Shown here: in pieces, positions 1 to 6,605 of the stretch | Layout: each line of letters starts with the position of its first letter | Position numbering within the stretch: the first letter of the stretch is position 1 | Assembly (NCBI GenBank): GCA_022848805.1 | Contig: JAJISI010000010.1 | Span: forward strand, 1 to 20,706 | DNA from: Thermoplasmatota archaeon | Lineage (GTDB): Archaea; Thermoplasmatota; Thermoplasmata; UBA10834 | DNA: 20,706 nt | Reading direction: 5' to 3' | Program-made: the position numbers and the translations under genes | The notes under the pieces: model-generated | Told to the model about the DNA's origin: nothing | Database searches by the model: none | What the model saw: only the letters and a program-made list of their open reading frames with translations

Positions 1-44
1 CCCTGCACCTTCCCTTCGAACAACACGTGTGCGCGAATCCTCAC
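1..44 (-). CDS. acyP: Acylphosphatase, N-terminal fragment (runs off left edge)
   Basis: Reading the minus strand from a GTG at 44 gives MRIRAHVLFEGKVQG before the window ends. This matches the start of acylphosphatases: a first beta strand followed by the phosphate-binding signature G-x-V-Q-G that precedes the catalytic Arg/Asn region. The family consists of about 90-residue cytosolic enzymes that hydrolyse acyl phosphates. Only 15 residues are visible, so the call rests on that signature. The gene is divergent from the first ftsZ. No clear Shine-Dalgarno sequence precedes the GTG, so a leaderless or near-leaderless transcript is possible. Confidence 0.6.
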   Translation of the reverse strand, partial: MRIRAHVLFEGKVQ

Positions 45-130
45 GTGGAAATAATCACAGTTAGAGATGAAAAAACTGTTGAAGGAAGCGCCACCGGAGC
101 AAACGCTGGGGAGACCCCGCCTGGAACAAG

Positions 131-160
131 ATATTTATACCCACAGGATGATATATAAAA
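131..160 (+). promoter_or_regulatory. TATA-like boxes upstream of the first ftsZ
   Basis: Two AT-rich boxes, ATATTTATAC (131-140) and ATATATAAAA (151-160), stand out from GC-rich surroundings. The second would place the transcription start near 180, the first near 160. Their presence argues against an upstream translation start at 67 for ftsZ, although that frame is open. Which box is used cannot be decided by eye. Confidence 0.5.
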
Positions 161-161
161 T

Positions 162-208
162 GCGCGCAGCGCGCGCGAGGGATGCACTTAAACATATCGA
201 AGTGCATC
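162..208 (+). repeat. Two consecutive perfect inverted repeats in the ftsZ leader
   Basis: GCGCGC-AGC-GCGCGC (162-176) is followed by GATGCACTT (181-189), a 10-base spacer, and AAGTGCATC (200-208), a perfect 9-bp inverted repeat. Half-site centres are about 19 bp apart, near two helical turns. The repeats lie between the TATA-like boxes and the ribosome binding site, so they could be an operator near the transcription start or hairpins in the 5' leader. No regulator is identifiable. Confidence 0.6.
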
Positions 209-240
209 ATCTCAAACGCCTCAGGGATGGTGGCAATATC

Positions 241-1362
241 ATGATGAGATCGCTTGTCGAAGATGCGCTGGCACGAGAGTCGACTGTGGATGCTAGCAGC
301 GGATCAGAAACCGCTGCGTTCCAGGATCAGAGAGTCGATCAGGAGCTCGAAGAGATTCTCCGCGGCCTGAAAACGAACATAAAGATAATCGGAGTCGGAG
401 GAGCCGGCACGAACACGATTTCACGTGTCAACGACGAGGGTATCGTCGGAGCCGAGGTGTTCGCCGCGAACACCGACGCGCAGCATCTCCTCGTATTGAG
501 AGTACCGCATAAGATACTCCTCGGAAGGAGGACCACCAGAGGTCTCGGCGCAGGCGCGCTCCCGCAGGTGGGGGAAGAGGCCGCGAGGGAGGCCGAGGAC
601 GACCTGAAGAAGATCCTTGCCGACACTCACATCTGCTTCGTCACGTGCGGGTTGGGAGGCGGCACGGGTACGGGCGGGGCGCCTGTGGTCGCACGCTTGG
701 CGAAAGAGATGGGCGCGCTCACGATCTCGATTGCCACGCTGCCCTTCGGAGGCGAGGGGCGCATGAGGATGGAAAACGCCGAGTGGGGTCTAGAGAAGCT
801 CAGAGACGCCTCCGACACAGTCATAGTCATCCCGAACGACAAGCTCCTCGACCTCGTTCCGAGGTTGTCCCTGAACGCCGCGTTCAAGGTGACGGACGAG
901 GTGCTCATGAGGTCGATCAAGGGATTGACGGAGGTCATCACCAGGCCGGGACTCGTCAACCTCGACTTCAACGACGTCAAGACCATCATGAAGGGCGCGG
1001 GCGTCGCGATGATGGGGCTGGGCGAATCGGACGCACCCGGAGACGAGAGGATTACTGAGGCCATCGACCAGGCGATCAACTCGCCACTGCTCGAGGTGGA
1101 CATAAGCGAGGCGAACGGCGTGCTCGTGGACGTCATCGGCGGCACCGACATGACCATCTCGGAGGCAGAGAGGGCCGCCGAGGAGATCCAGTCGCGCGTG
1201 GGCCCGAACGCCAGAATCATATGGGGCGCAGCTGTCGACCCTGCACTCGACAAGACCGTCAAGGTCATGATCGTCGCGACGGGCGTGAAGTCGAAGCAGA
1301 TACTCGGGAAGCAGGGAGAACGCCGGCTCAAGGGCATGGGCGAGGTCGAACTGGTGCGCTGA
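241..1362 (+). CDS. ftsZ: Cell division GTPase FtsZ, first of two tandem copies (FtsZ1-like)
   Basis: Tubulin-like GTPase that polymerises into the cytokinetic ring. The protein has 373 residues from ATG 241; ATG 244 is an alternative that matches the start of the second copy. GGTGG at 229-233 is a plausible ribosome binding site. The G1 region IGVGGAGTNT lies near residues 50-59, NTDAQHL near 77-83, the tubulin signature GGGTGTG near 139-145, and the T7 loop NLDFND near 240-245, so both nucleotide binding and hydrolysis look intact. The motifs DQELEEIL and GAGALPQVGEE match the euryarchaeal FtsZ1 subfamily as I recall it from Haloferax. The C-terminus ends in a short acidic/hydrophobic peptide (EVELVR), like FtsZ tail peptides. 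The start at 67 is rejected because promoter-like sequence lies inside that extension. Confidence 0.95.
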   Translation: MMRSLVEDALARESTVDASSGSETAAFQDQRVDQELEEILRGLKTNIKIIGVGGAGTNTISRVNDEGIVGAEVFAANTDAQHLLVLRVPHKILLGRRTTRGLGAGALPQVGEEAAREAEDDLKKILADTHICFVTCGLGGGTGTGGAPVVARLAKEMGALTISIATLPFGGEGRMRMENAEWGLEKLRDASDTVIVIPNDKLLDLVPRLSLNAAFKVTDEVLMRSIKGLTEVITRPGLVNLDFNDVKTIMKGAGVAMMGLGESDAPGDERITEAIDQAINSPLLEVDISEANGVLVDVIGGTDMTISEAERAAEEIQSRVGPNARIIWGAAVDPALDKTVKVMIVATGVKSKQILGKQGERRLKGMGEVELVR

Positions 1363-1380
1363 GAATCGTCCTCCGCTGTG

Positions 1381-1394
1381 CCGAAACTTTTAAG
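1381..1394 (+). promoter_or_regulatory. BRE/TATA promoter of the second ftsZ
   Basis: CCGAAA directly followed by CTTTTAAG is a good archaeal BRE plus TATA pair. It sits 19 bases after the first ftsZ stop and predicts a transcription start near 1415, giving a leader of about 75 bases. The second ftsZ, and perhaps secE-spt5-L11, can therefore be transcribed independently of the first copy. Confidence 0.6.
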
Positions 1395-1489
1395 AGACCC
1401 AATAAGCTACGGTCAAAAAGCCGGCGGGCTCGACCCGCAACTGGCATATTATCATCTAGTTAGATGTTAATGCATCATGGAGGTCAGAC

Positions 1490-2596
1490 ATGAAATCGCT
1501 CATCGACAGTGCCCTTGCCGACGTGGAGGAGGAGCACACGAAGATTTCTCCGGACGGCATTCGAGCATTCACAGCGGAAGACGAGGAGCTGCAGAGGATA
1601 CTGCACGACCTCAGAACGACCATAAAGATCATAGGCTGCGGAGGCGGAGGATGCAACACCGTCAACCGCCTGGCGGAGGCTGGCATAGTCGGGGCCGAGC
1701 TCTACGCGGCCAACACGGACGCTCAGCATCTGCTCATGACAAGGGCGCCGCACAAGATACTCCTAGGCAAGAGAGTCACCAAAGGCCTCGGCGCGGGTGC
1801 ACTCCCACAGGTGGGGGAAGAAGCTGCCAGGGAAGCGGAGGAGGAGCTCAAGGCCGCCCTGAAGGATGCCGATGTCGTCTTCGTGACTTGCGGCCTCGGA
1901 GGGGGGACCGGAACCGGCTCCGCGCCGCTCATCGCCCAGATAGCGAAAGAACTCGGGGCACTCGCGATATGCATATGCACGTATCCGTTCAAGGCGGAGG
2001 GAGTGATCAGAGCGGAGAACGCCGATTGGGGCCTCGACCGCCTGAGGAACGTGGCCGACACAGTCATAGTGATACCCAACGACAAGCTGATAGACCTCGT
2101 TCCGAAGCTGTCCCTGAACGCCGCATTCAAGGTGGCGGACGAGGTGCTCATGAGAGCGATCAAGGGCATCACCGAGATCGTGACGAAACCCGGCCTGGTG
2201 AACCTGGACTTCAACGACATCAGGACCGTCCTGAAGGCCGGCGGCGTCGCGATGATAGGTTTGGGTGAATCGGACGATGACGATAGGGCCGTGGCGGCCG
2301 TCACCGAGGCCATCAACTCACCCCTGATAGAGCTCGACATCAGTCAGGCGACCGCGGCGCTCGTGAACGTCACGGGCGGCTCCGGCATGACGGTCAAGGA
2401 GGCGGAAGAGGTCGCGCAGATAATCCAGTCCAAGATCAACGCCAACGCGAGGATAATATGGGGTGCCGCGGTCGACGAGACTCTCGACGACACCATGCGC
2501 GTGATGGTCGTCATAACCGGCGTCAAGTCCAAGCACATATTCGGCCCGCCAAAGGGTAAGAAGGGGAAAGAGCTGGGACTAGACTTTATTAAGTAG
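1490..2596 (+). CDS. ftsZ: Cell division GTPase FtsZ, second tandem copy (FtsZ1-like)
   Basis: Second FtsZ of 368 residues. ATG 1490 follows GGAGGT (1479-1484) at 5 bases. The G1 region is IGCGGGGCNT (residues 48-57), differing from the first copy (GVGGAGTNT). GGGTGTG is at 137-143 and the T7 loop NLDFND near 238-243. The two copies align along their whole length, with long identical blocks such as AANTDAQHLL and GAGALPQVGEEAAREAE, so this is a duplication inside one subfamily. The tail GLDFIK resembles archaeal FtsZ C-terminal peptides. It ends with TAG; three codons later there is a second in-frame TAG, and the secE ATG is in the same frame. The neighbourhood ftsZ-secE-spt5 is the arrangement known for FtsZ1 in haloarchaea. 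Confidence 0.95.
   Translation: MKSLIDSALADVEEEHTKISPDGIRAFTAEDEELQRILHDLRTTIKIIGCGGGGCNTVNRLAEAGIVGAELYAANTDAQHLLMTRAPHKILLGKRVTKGLGAGALPQVGEEAAREAEEELKAALKDADVVFVTCGLGGGTGTGSAPLIAQIAKELGALAICICTYPFKAEGVIRAENADWGLDRLRNVADTVIVIPNDKLIDLVPKLSLNAAFKVADEVLMRAIKGITEIVTKPGLVNLDFNDIRTVLKAGGVAMIGLGESDDDDRAVAAVTEAINSPLIELDISQATAALVNVTGGSGMTVKEAEEVAQIIQSKINANARIIWGAAVDETLDDTMRVMVVITGVKSKHIFGPPKGKKGKELGLDFIK
2584..2593 (+). promoter_or_regulatory. Possible internal TATA box for secE-spt5-L11
   Basis: CTTTATTAAG overlaps the final codons of the second ftsZ. Its centre lies about 32 bases before the secE ATG, predicting a start near 2613 and a very short leader. It is coding sequence as well, so the match could be chance. 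Confidence 0.3.
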
Positions 2597-2620
2597 TTAC
2601 TGTACTAGGAAAGGACCGCG

Positions 2621-2860
2621 ATGAGTGACATAGTCGAGAGATCCTGGGATCTTCAGAGGAAGATCGAGGAGAAGACGAGACACATCGGCAAGGGCAAATA
2701 CGGCCGCGTGCTCAAGATGGCACGGAAACCCTCCGGCGAGGAGTACGTCAGGATAAGCCAGATAGTGGCGATAGGGCTGATGCTCTTGGGCGGTCTGGGC
2801 TTCCTTATCTACTGGCTCTTCGAGTACGGATCGGCCATGGTAGCGAGGGCGTTCGGATAG
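2621..2860 (+). CDS. secE: Preprotein translocase subunit SecE (Sec61 gamma)
   Basis: Small single-span subunit of the SecYE-beta translocon in the cytoplasmic membrane. It has 79 residues, as expected for archaeal SecE. The N-terminal half is charged and amphipathic and includes RKPSGEEY (35-42), the conserved segment before the membrane helix. One hydrophobic helix spans about residues 46-67. ATG 2621 is preceded by AGGAAAGGA. Its position between ftsZ and spt5 is the classic archaeal gene order. It stops with TAG at 2858-2860; a TGA follows ten codons later. Confidence 0.92.
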   Translation: MSDIVERSWDLQRKIEEKTRHIGKGKYGRVLKMARKPSGEEYVRISQIVAIGLMLLGGLGFLIYWLFEYGSAMVARAFG

Positions 2861-2896
2861 ACTGTCATCGTGGCGGTCATGACACATTCATGAGGG

Positions 2897-3817
2897 ATGA
2901 TTTTGGGAATCTTTGACAATGCTGAGCCGACCAAGAAGGAGCCGGAGAAGGTGCTTGAGCCGCAGCCTGTCGACAAGTCTCTGAAACTGGAGGCCCAGGG
3001 AGAGACGAAGCGGAGCATGGCATCTGGAGACAGCTCGGACTTCGAGATGACCCTTAAGATACCCGATGACGGGCAGCGCCACACGGTCGTGGTCAAGGTC
3101 GACACCGTCTTCGCAGCGACCGAGGAAGGTTCCCCAGAGTGGTTCGTGAAGCTCTACGACCCGCTCGGAGTGGTTTGGGAGAACTCACCGACCGCCGAAG
3201 TCGAGGAGAGTCGCGAGTTCGACATAATGCCAGGCAACGAGAAGACCTTCACGCTCAATGTGATGTCGCCCACCGGCGCTCGGTACGGCGACAAGATAAC
3301 CGTTCTGGTCAACGTGAACCTCAAGGACGACCCGAGCGTCTCGGATGTCGCCACGCTCCAGGCGTCGGCGAGACAGTCGGTCCTCGCAGTGAAGACGTCC
3401 ATCGGACACGAGAAGACCGTGACGGACTCCCTCGCCAGCAGGGCGAAGGGCAAGCCGATAGGCGTGTTCGCCATACTGTCACCGGCGACCATACGTGGAT
3501 ACGTCTTCGTCGAGGCCATGAACACGGACGCCCTCCGAGAGGCAGTGAAGGGCGTGCGGAGGACGCGCGGGCTCGTGAAAGGCGAGACCAGCCTCGATGA
3601 GATAGAGCATTTCCTGACGCCGAAACCCATCGTGTCGGGCATAGTCGAGGGGGACATCGTCGAGCTCATCGCCGGTCCGTTCAAGGGAGAGAAGGCCCGG
3701 GTGCAGCAGATAGACGAGGCGAAGGAGGAGATCACCGTCGAACTGTTCGAGGCGATGGTCCCGATACCAGTCACGATCCGCGGAGATCATGTACGAGTGC
3801 TCGAGAAGGAGAAGTGA
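2897..3817 (+). CDS. spt5: Transcription elongation factor Spt5/NusG with an N-terminal beta-rich extension
   Basis: Archaeal Spt5 (with Spt4) binds the RNA polymerase clamp and promotes elongation. The protein has 306 residues, about twice the usual archaeal Spt5 length of about 150. Residues 160-242 form the NGN domain (SVLAVKTSIGHEKTVTDSL onward, with RGYVFVEA at 200-207) and 248-303 the KOW domain (GDIVELIAGPFKGEKARV). Residues 1-45 are charged and probably disordered. Residues 48-145 alternate short hydrophobic strands, including an FTLNVMSPTGARYGDKITV segment, resembling Ig-like/CARDB or NEW3 beta-sandwiches; that likeness is my inference. The ATG at 2897 directly abuts GAGGG, an unusually tight ribosome binding site. 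ATG 3017 is an alternative start but would still leave the extra domain. The L11 gene follows. Confidence 0.9.
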   Translation: MILGIFDNAEPTKKEPEKVLEPQPVDKSLKLEAQGETKRSMASGDSSDFEMTLKIPDDGQRHTVVVKVDTVFAATEEGSPEWFVKLYDPLGVVWENSPTAEVEESREFDIMPGNEKTFTLNVMSPTGARYGDKITVLVNVNLKDDPSVSDVATLQASARQSVLAVKTSIGHEKTVTDSLASRAKGKPIGVFAILSPATIRGYVFVEAMNTDALREAVKGVRRTRGLVKGETSLDEIEHFLTPKPIVSGIVEGDIVELIAGPFKGEKARVQQIDEAKEEITVELFEAMVPIPVTIRGDHVRVLEKEK

Positions 3818-3822
3818 ATAAG

Positions 3823-4296
3823 ATGGTAGACAAGCTTGAAGTTCTTGTGGACGGGGGCAAGGCGACCCCAGGTCCACCGCTCGGGCCTGCGCTAGGCCCG
3901 CTCGGTGTCAATGTGATCCAGGTAGTCGGCGCGATAAACGAGAAGACCAAGGCGTTCGCTGGCATGAAGGTGCCCGTCACGCTGATGATCGACCCGAAGA
4001 CCAAGGAGTTCGAGATCAAGGTAGGCACGCCCCCCACGACCGCGCTCATCATGAAGGAGCTGGGTCTCGAGAAGGGCAGCGGCAAGCCGAACTCGGATTT
4101 CGTGGGCGACCTGACCGTGAAGCAGGTCGCCAAGATCGCGGAGATGAAGAAGGATTCGATGCTCGCGAAGGACAAGAAGGCCGGGTTCAGGGAGGTCGTC
4201 GGGACCTGCGTGTCCATGGGCGTGACCGTCGACGGCAAGAACCCGCGCAAGGTCATCGCCGATATCGACGATGGCGAGTATCAAGGGCTGTTCTGA
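3823..4296 (+). CDS. rpl11: Large ribosomal subunit protein L11 (uL11)
   Basis: Binds the GTPase-associated centre of 23S rRNA and forms the base of the stalk. It has 157 residues, normal for archaea. The N-terminal GGKATPGPPLGPALGPLGVNV segment (residues 11-31) is the diagnostic proline/glycine-rich L11 motif; the C-terminal rRNA-binding half follows. ATG 3823 gives the expected N-terminus MVDKLEV. A GTG at 3814 overlapping the spt5 stop would add three residues, but it lies only 2 bases from GGAG (3808-3811). L11 is followed not by L1 but by a converging gene. Confidence 0.94.
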   Translation: MVDKLEVLVDGGKATPGPPLGPALGPLGVNVIQVVGAINEKTKAFAGMKVPVTLMIDPKTKEFEIKVGTPPTTALIMKELGLEKGSGKPNSDFVGDLTVKQVAKIAEMKKDSMLAKDKKAGFREVVGTCVSMGVTVDGKNPRKVIADIDDGEYQGLF

Positions 4297-4327
4297 GAGC
4301 GAGCACGGACATTCTCGCGACGCCGCC

Positions 4328-5755
4328 TCATCCTGTTACAACGGGAGCTTGCTTAGGCTTCATCCGCTTCATCTTGAGTCGGACGGCCTCGCACGCGATG
4401 GTGATCACGTCGATCGTAGGCGCTGCCGGTGGACAGTAAGCGGTCTCGAGCTTGGCGAAATCGTGCACGGTCATTCCTGCCTGTATCGCTGCGACGAAAG
4501 CGTTTATCCGCATGTGAACGCGGGATTCGCCGACGATCTGTGCGGCCAGTATTCTCCCGTCGGCCGGGTGGGCCAACACTTTCACGTATATCTCCTTCCT
4601 GCCGGGAAAGTAGTCCGGCAACGTGAATCCCCTGACTTTGCCGATCACAGGCCTGATACCTGCCACTTCCAGCTGGGCGAAGGTCGGACCGACCGCCGCC
4701 ACCTGGCAGCCGAAGGGCTCAGTCGCGCGTGTCTGGAGGAAGCCTTTCGGCAGCCTCTCGTCCCCTCCTGCGGCGTTCACGCCGGCCACTATGGCCATCT
4801 TGACGGCGATGGTACCGAGACCGCTAGCAGTGGGCTTCCCCGTCACGAACTCAGGATACTCCGTGCAATCGCCGACGGAGTACACCCCTTCGACGGATGT
4901 CTCGCAGCGGTCGTCGACGATTATCTGCTTCGTCTCTCCCGTGTTGCATCCAACCTGCTTGGCGAGTGCCGTCTCACCTCGCTGACCGGTGGCGAAAACT
5001 ATCACATCGGCGTAGAAGGTCCGCTCCTCACCGGTCTTGCGATCGACCGCGACGGCGCAGTTGGCCTTCTCCTCGCCGAGAATCTCGGTCACCTCGTACT
5101 CCGTGAACATCTTGACGCCGTTTCGCTCTATGGCCGATGCCATCAACTGAGCCATGTCGTCGTCGACCATCGCCAGGATGCAGCTCGGGAGGTACTCGAT
5201 TATCGTAACCTTGCAGCCGCGCATCATGAGCGCCTCGGCCACCTCGAGCCCCACCAGGCCGGCTCCGATCACGACCGCGCGCTTCCCCTTCGACGCGAGG
5301 GTCTGTATGCCCCTGGCATCCTCGATGGTCCGCAGGACGTAGACCCCAGCCTTGAGCGGGCCTTGCGAGGCTCCGCCAGCGAACGCACCCTTGATAGGAG
5401 GTACGGAGGCACTCGCACCCGTGGCCAACACCACCGAGTCATATGACAGCTCTAGCTTCTCGCCATCGGAACGGTCGACATGGGCGACCTTCTCTGCTGC
5501 GTCCACCCTGGAGACACTAGAACCGAGGAGCACGGCTATCCTGCTCTTCTTGAGCCGCTCCTCAGGCGCCTCGATCAGGTTCGTGAGCTCTGGAACCACG
5601 CCCGAGATGCCGTAGGGAAGACCGCATCGGGAGTACTGGGGATAAGTCTCCTGTTCGACGATGGTGACCTCGGCGTTTCTATCGATCTTTCTCGCGAACT
5701 GGGCAGCAGTGCCGCCGCCGCAGCCGCCGCCCACCATTACAATCTTCCTCGCCAA
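4328..5755 (-). CDS. FAD-dependent pyridine nucleotide-disulfide oxidoreductase (CoA-disulfide reductase / NADH oxidase family)
   Basis: Flavoenzyme of 475 residues, expected to be cytosolic and to use NAD(P)H to reduce CoA disulfide, polysulfide or O2; the sequence does not fix the substrate. Visible are the N-terminal FAD dinucleotide fold (MVGGGCGGGTAA, residues 7-18), the single redox cysteine in YSRCGLPYG (Cys44) typical of CoADR/Nox, a second Rossmann motif VVIGAGLVGLEVAEA (161-175), the FAD-ribityl motif VYSVGDC, and a C-terminal dimerisation domain with AYCPPAAPT. The start is TTG 5755, needed to keep the first beta strand, after GGGGGATAGG. The tail MKRMKPK is basic. It sits on the opposite strand between L11 and L1, which is unusual. 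Confidence 0.85.
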   Translation of the reverse strand: MARKIVMVGGGCGGGTAAQFARKIDRNAEVTIVEQETYPQYSRCGLPYGISGVVPELTNLIEAPEERLKKSRIAVLLGSSVSRVDAAEKVAHVDRSDGEKLELSYDSVVLATGASASVPPIKGAFAGGASQGPLKAGVYVLRTIEDARGIQTLASKGKRAVVIGAGLVGLEVAEALMMRGCKVTIIEYLPSCILAMVDDDMAQLMASAIERNGVKMFTEYEVTEILGEEKANCAVAVDRKTGEERTFYADVIVFATGQRGETALAKQVGCNTGETKQIIVDDRCETSVEGVYSVGDCTEYPEFVTGKPTASGLGTIAVKMAIVAGVNAAGGDERLPKGFLQTRATEPFGCQVAAVGPTFAQLEVAGIRPVIGKVRGFTLPDYFPGRKEIYVKVLAHPADGRILAAQIVGESRVHMRINAFVAAIQAGMTVHDFAKLETAYCPPAAPTIDVITIACEAVRLKMKRMKPKQAPVVTG

Positions 5756-5871
5756 CCTATCCCCCGGACTTACCCGACCAGAAAGGTTTTCGAAGGGGTT
5801 AAATCATTCCGATGCATGGTCCGGCAGTTGTCGATGGGCTTCGGGTCGCGCGCTTCAGCGCCTGGCCGCGT

Positions 5872-5888
5872 CCAAAAGGCTTATAAAC
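5872..5888 (+). promoter_or_regulatory. BRE/TATA promoter of the L1-L10-L12 operon
   Basis: CCAAAAGG followed by CTTATAAAC is a near-ideal archaeal BRE plus TATA. It predicts a transcription start around 5909-5912, so the mRNA begins just before the hairpin at 5918-5951. This promoter replaces the usual read-through from L11. Confidence 0.75.
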
Positions 5889-5917
5889 CAATTCGGCATT
5901 CGCTCAAATCCCTAGGA

Positions 5918-5951
5918 GTGTAGGAGAGCTCTGTGCTCGCGTGCACTACAC
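5918..5951 (+). promoter_or_regulatory. Leader hairpin with asymmetric internal loop, candidate L1 autoregulatory site
   Basis: GTGTAG (5918-5923) pairs with CTACAC (5946-5951). Inside, GAGC (5926-5929) pairs with GCTC (5935-5938), leaving an internal loop of 2 bases on one side and 7 on the other. The structure ends immediately before the L1 ribosome binding site. L1 proteins in Bacteria and methanogens repress their own mRNA by binding two helices joined by an asymmetric loop. The function here is inferred from position and shape only. Confidence 0.4.
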
Positions 5952-5965
5952 CGGAGGGATGTACC

Positions 5966-6604
5966 TTGGTAGACCAGCGCCTCATAGAGACAATCAAGAA
6001 GCTTCAGGCCGAATCGAAGAAGCGGAATTTTCTCGAGACCGTCGAACTGGCAATCAACCTGAGAGATGTAGACCTCTCGAACCCCAAGAACCGTATCCAG
6101 GAAGACATCGTGCTCCCGCACGGACGCGGCAAGACCGTCAAGATAGGCGTCTTCGGCGGCTCAGAGATGGCCGTCAAGGCGAAGGGCGTGGCGGACTTGG
6201 TCGTGCAGCCGGAGGAGATAGATGACCTGGCATCCGACAAGGCCAAAGCCAGGAAGCTAGCTGGATCCAGCGACTACTTCGTCGCCGAGGCCCCCCTGAT
6301 GCCGACCATCGGTAAGCGCCTGGGCATAATACTCGCACCCCGTGGTAAGATGCCGAAGCCGATTCCGGCGGGATCGGACCCCGGGCCCATAATAGAAAAC
6401 CTCCGATCGAGCGTGACCGTAAGGACGAGGGACAAGTTGACCTTCCACCTGCCGGTCGGCGCAAAGGACATGCCGCCGGAGCACCTGGCGGAGAATATCG
6501 ACCTTGTGATGAGCAGGATCATAGCGAAGCTCGATAGGGGGAAGCAGAACATCAGGTCGGCCTACATCAAGACCACCATGGGCCGCTCGTTCAGGGTGGT
6601 CTGA
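5966..6604 (+). CDS. rpl1: Large ribosomal subunit protein L1 (uL1)
   Basis: Forms the mobile L1 stalk that moves deacylated tRNA out of the E site. It has 212 residues with the start at TTG 5966, which lies 7 bases after GGAGGG (5953-5958) and gives the expected N-terminus MVDQRLIETI. A GTG at 5933 would add eleven non-homologous residues and run through the leader hairpin. The L1 signature LAPRGKMPKP is present, as is the C-terminal IRSAYIKTTMG segment. L10 starts one base after its stop, so the two are co-transcribed. The rare TTG start with a strong ribosome binding site may make initiation regulable. Confidence 0.93.
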   Translation: MVDQRLIETIKKLQAESKKRNFLETVELAINLRDVDLSNPKNRIQEDIVLPHGRGKTVKIGVFGGSEMAVKAKGVADLVVQPEEIDDLASDKAKARKLAGSSDYFVAEAPLMPTIGKRLGIILAPRGKMPKPIPAGSDPGPIIENLRSSVTVRTRDKLTFHLPVGAKDMPPEHLAENIDLVMSRIIAKLDRGKQNIRSAYIKTTMGRSFRVV

Positions 6605-6605
6605 G

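Noticed and set aside
67..240. N-terminal extension of the first FtsZ from ATG 67
   Set aside because: The segment contains TATA-like boxes and inverted repeats, has no counterpart in the second FtsZ, and a good ribosome binding site precedes ATG 241.
2594..2623. FtsZ-SecE fusion through two in-frame TAG codons
   Set aside because: Two stops within four codons, a separate ribosome binding site and a normal SecE start make independent genes far more likely.
2863..2884. TGTCAT/ATGACA inverted repeat between secE and spt5
   Set aside because: Six base pairs with a 10-base spacer in a short intergenic gap is expected by chance, and it does not coincide with a promoter.
4299..4318. GCGAG/CTCGC hairpin after L11
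   Set aside because: A short stem without a T tract; insufficient to call a terminator between the convergent genes.
4271..5446. A 391-codon open frame on the plus strand
   Set aside because: It is antisense to the flavoenzyme gene, whose motifs are unambiguous; the translation is rich in His/Arg/Asp with no recognisable domain, as expected for the complement of G+C-rich coding sequence.
5933..5965. GTG 5933 as the L1 start
   Set aside because: It adds residues absent from L1 proteins, overlaps the leader hairpin, and a strong GGAGGG precedes TTG 5966.
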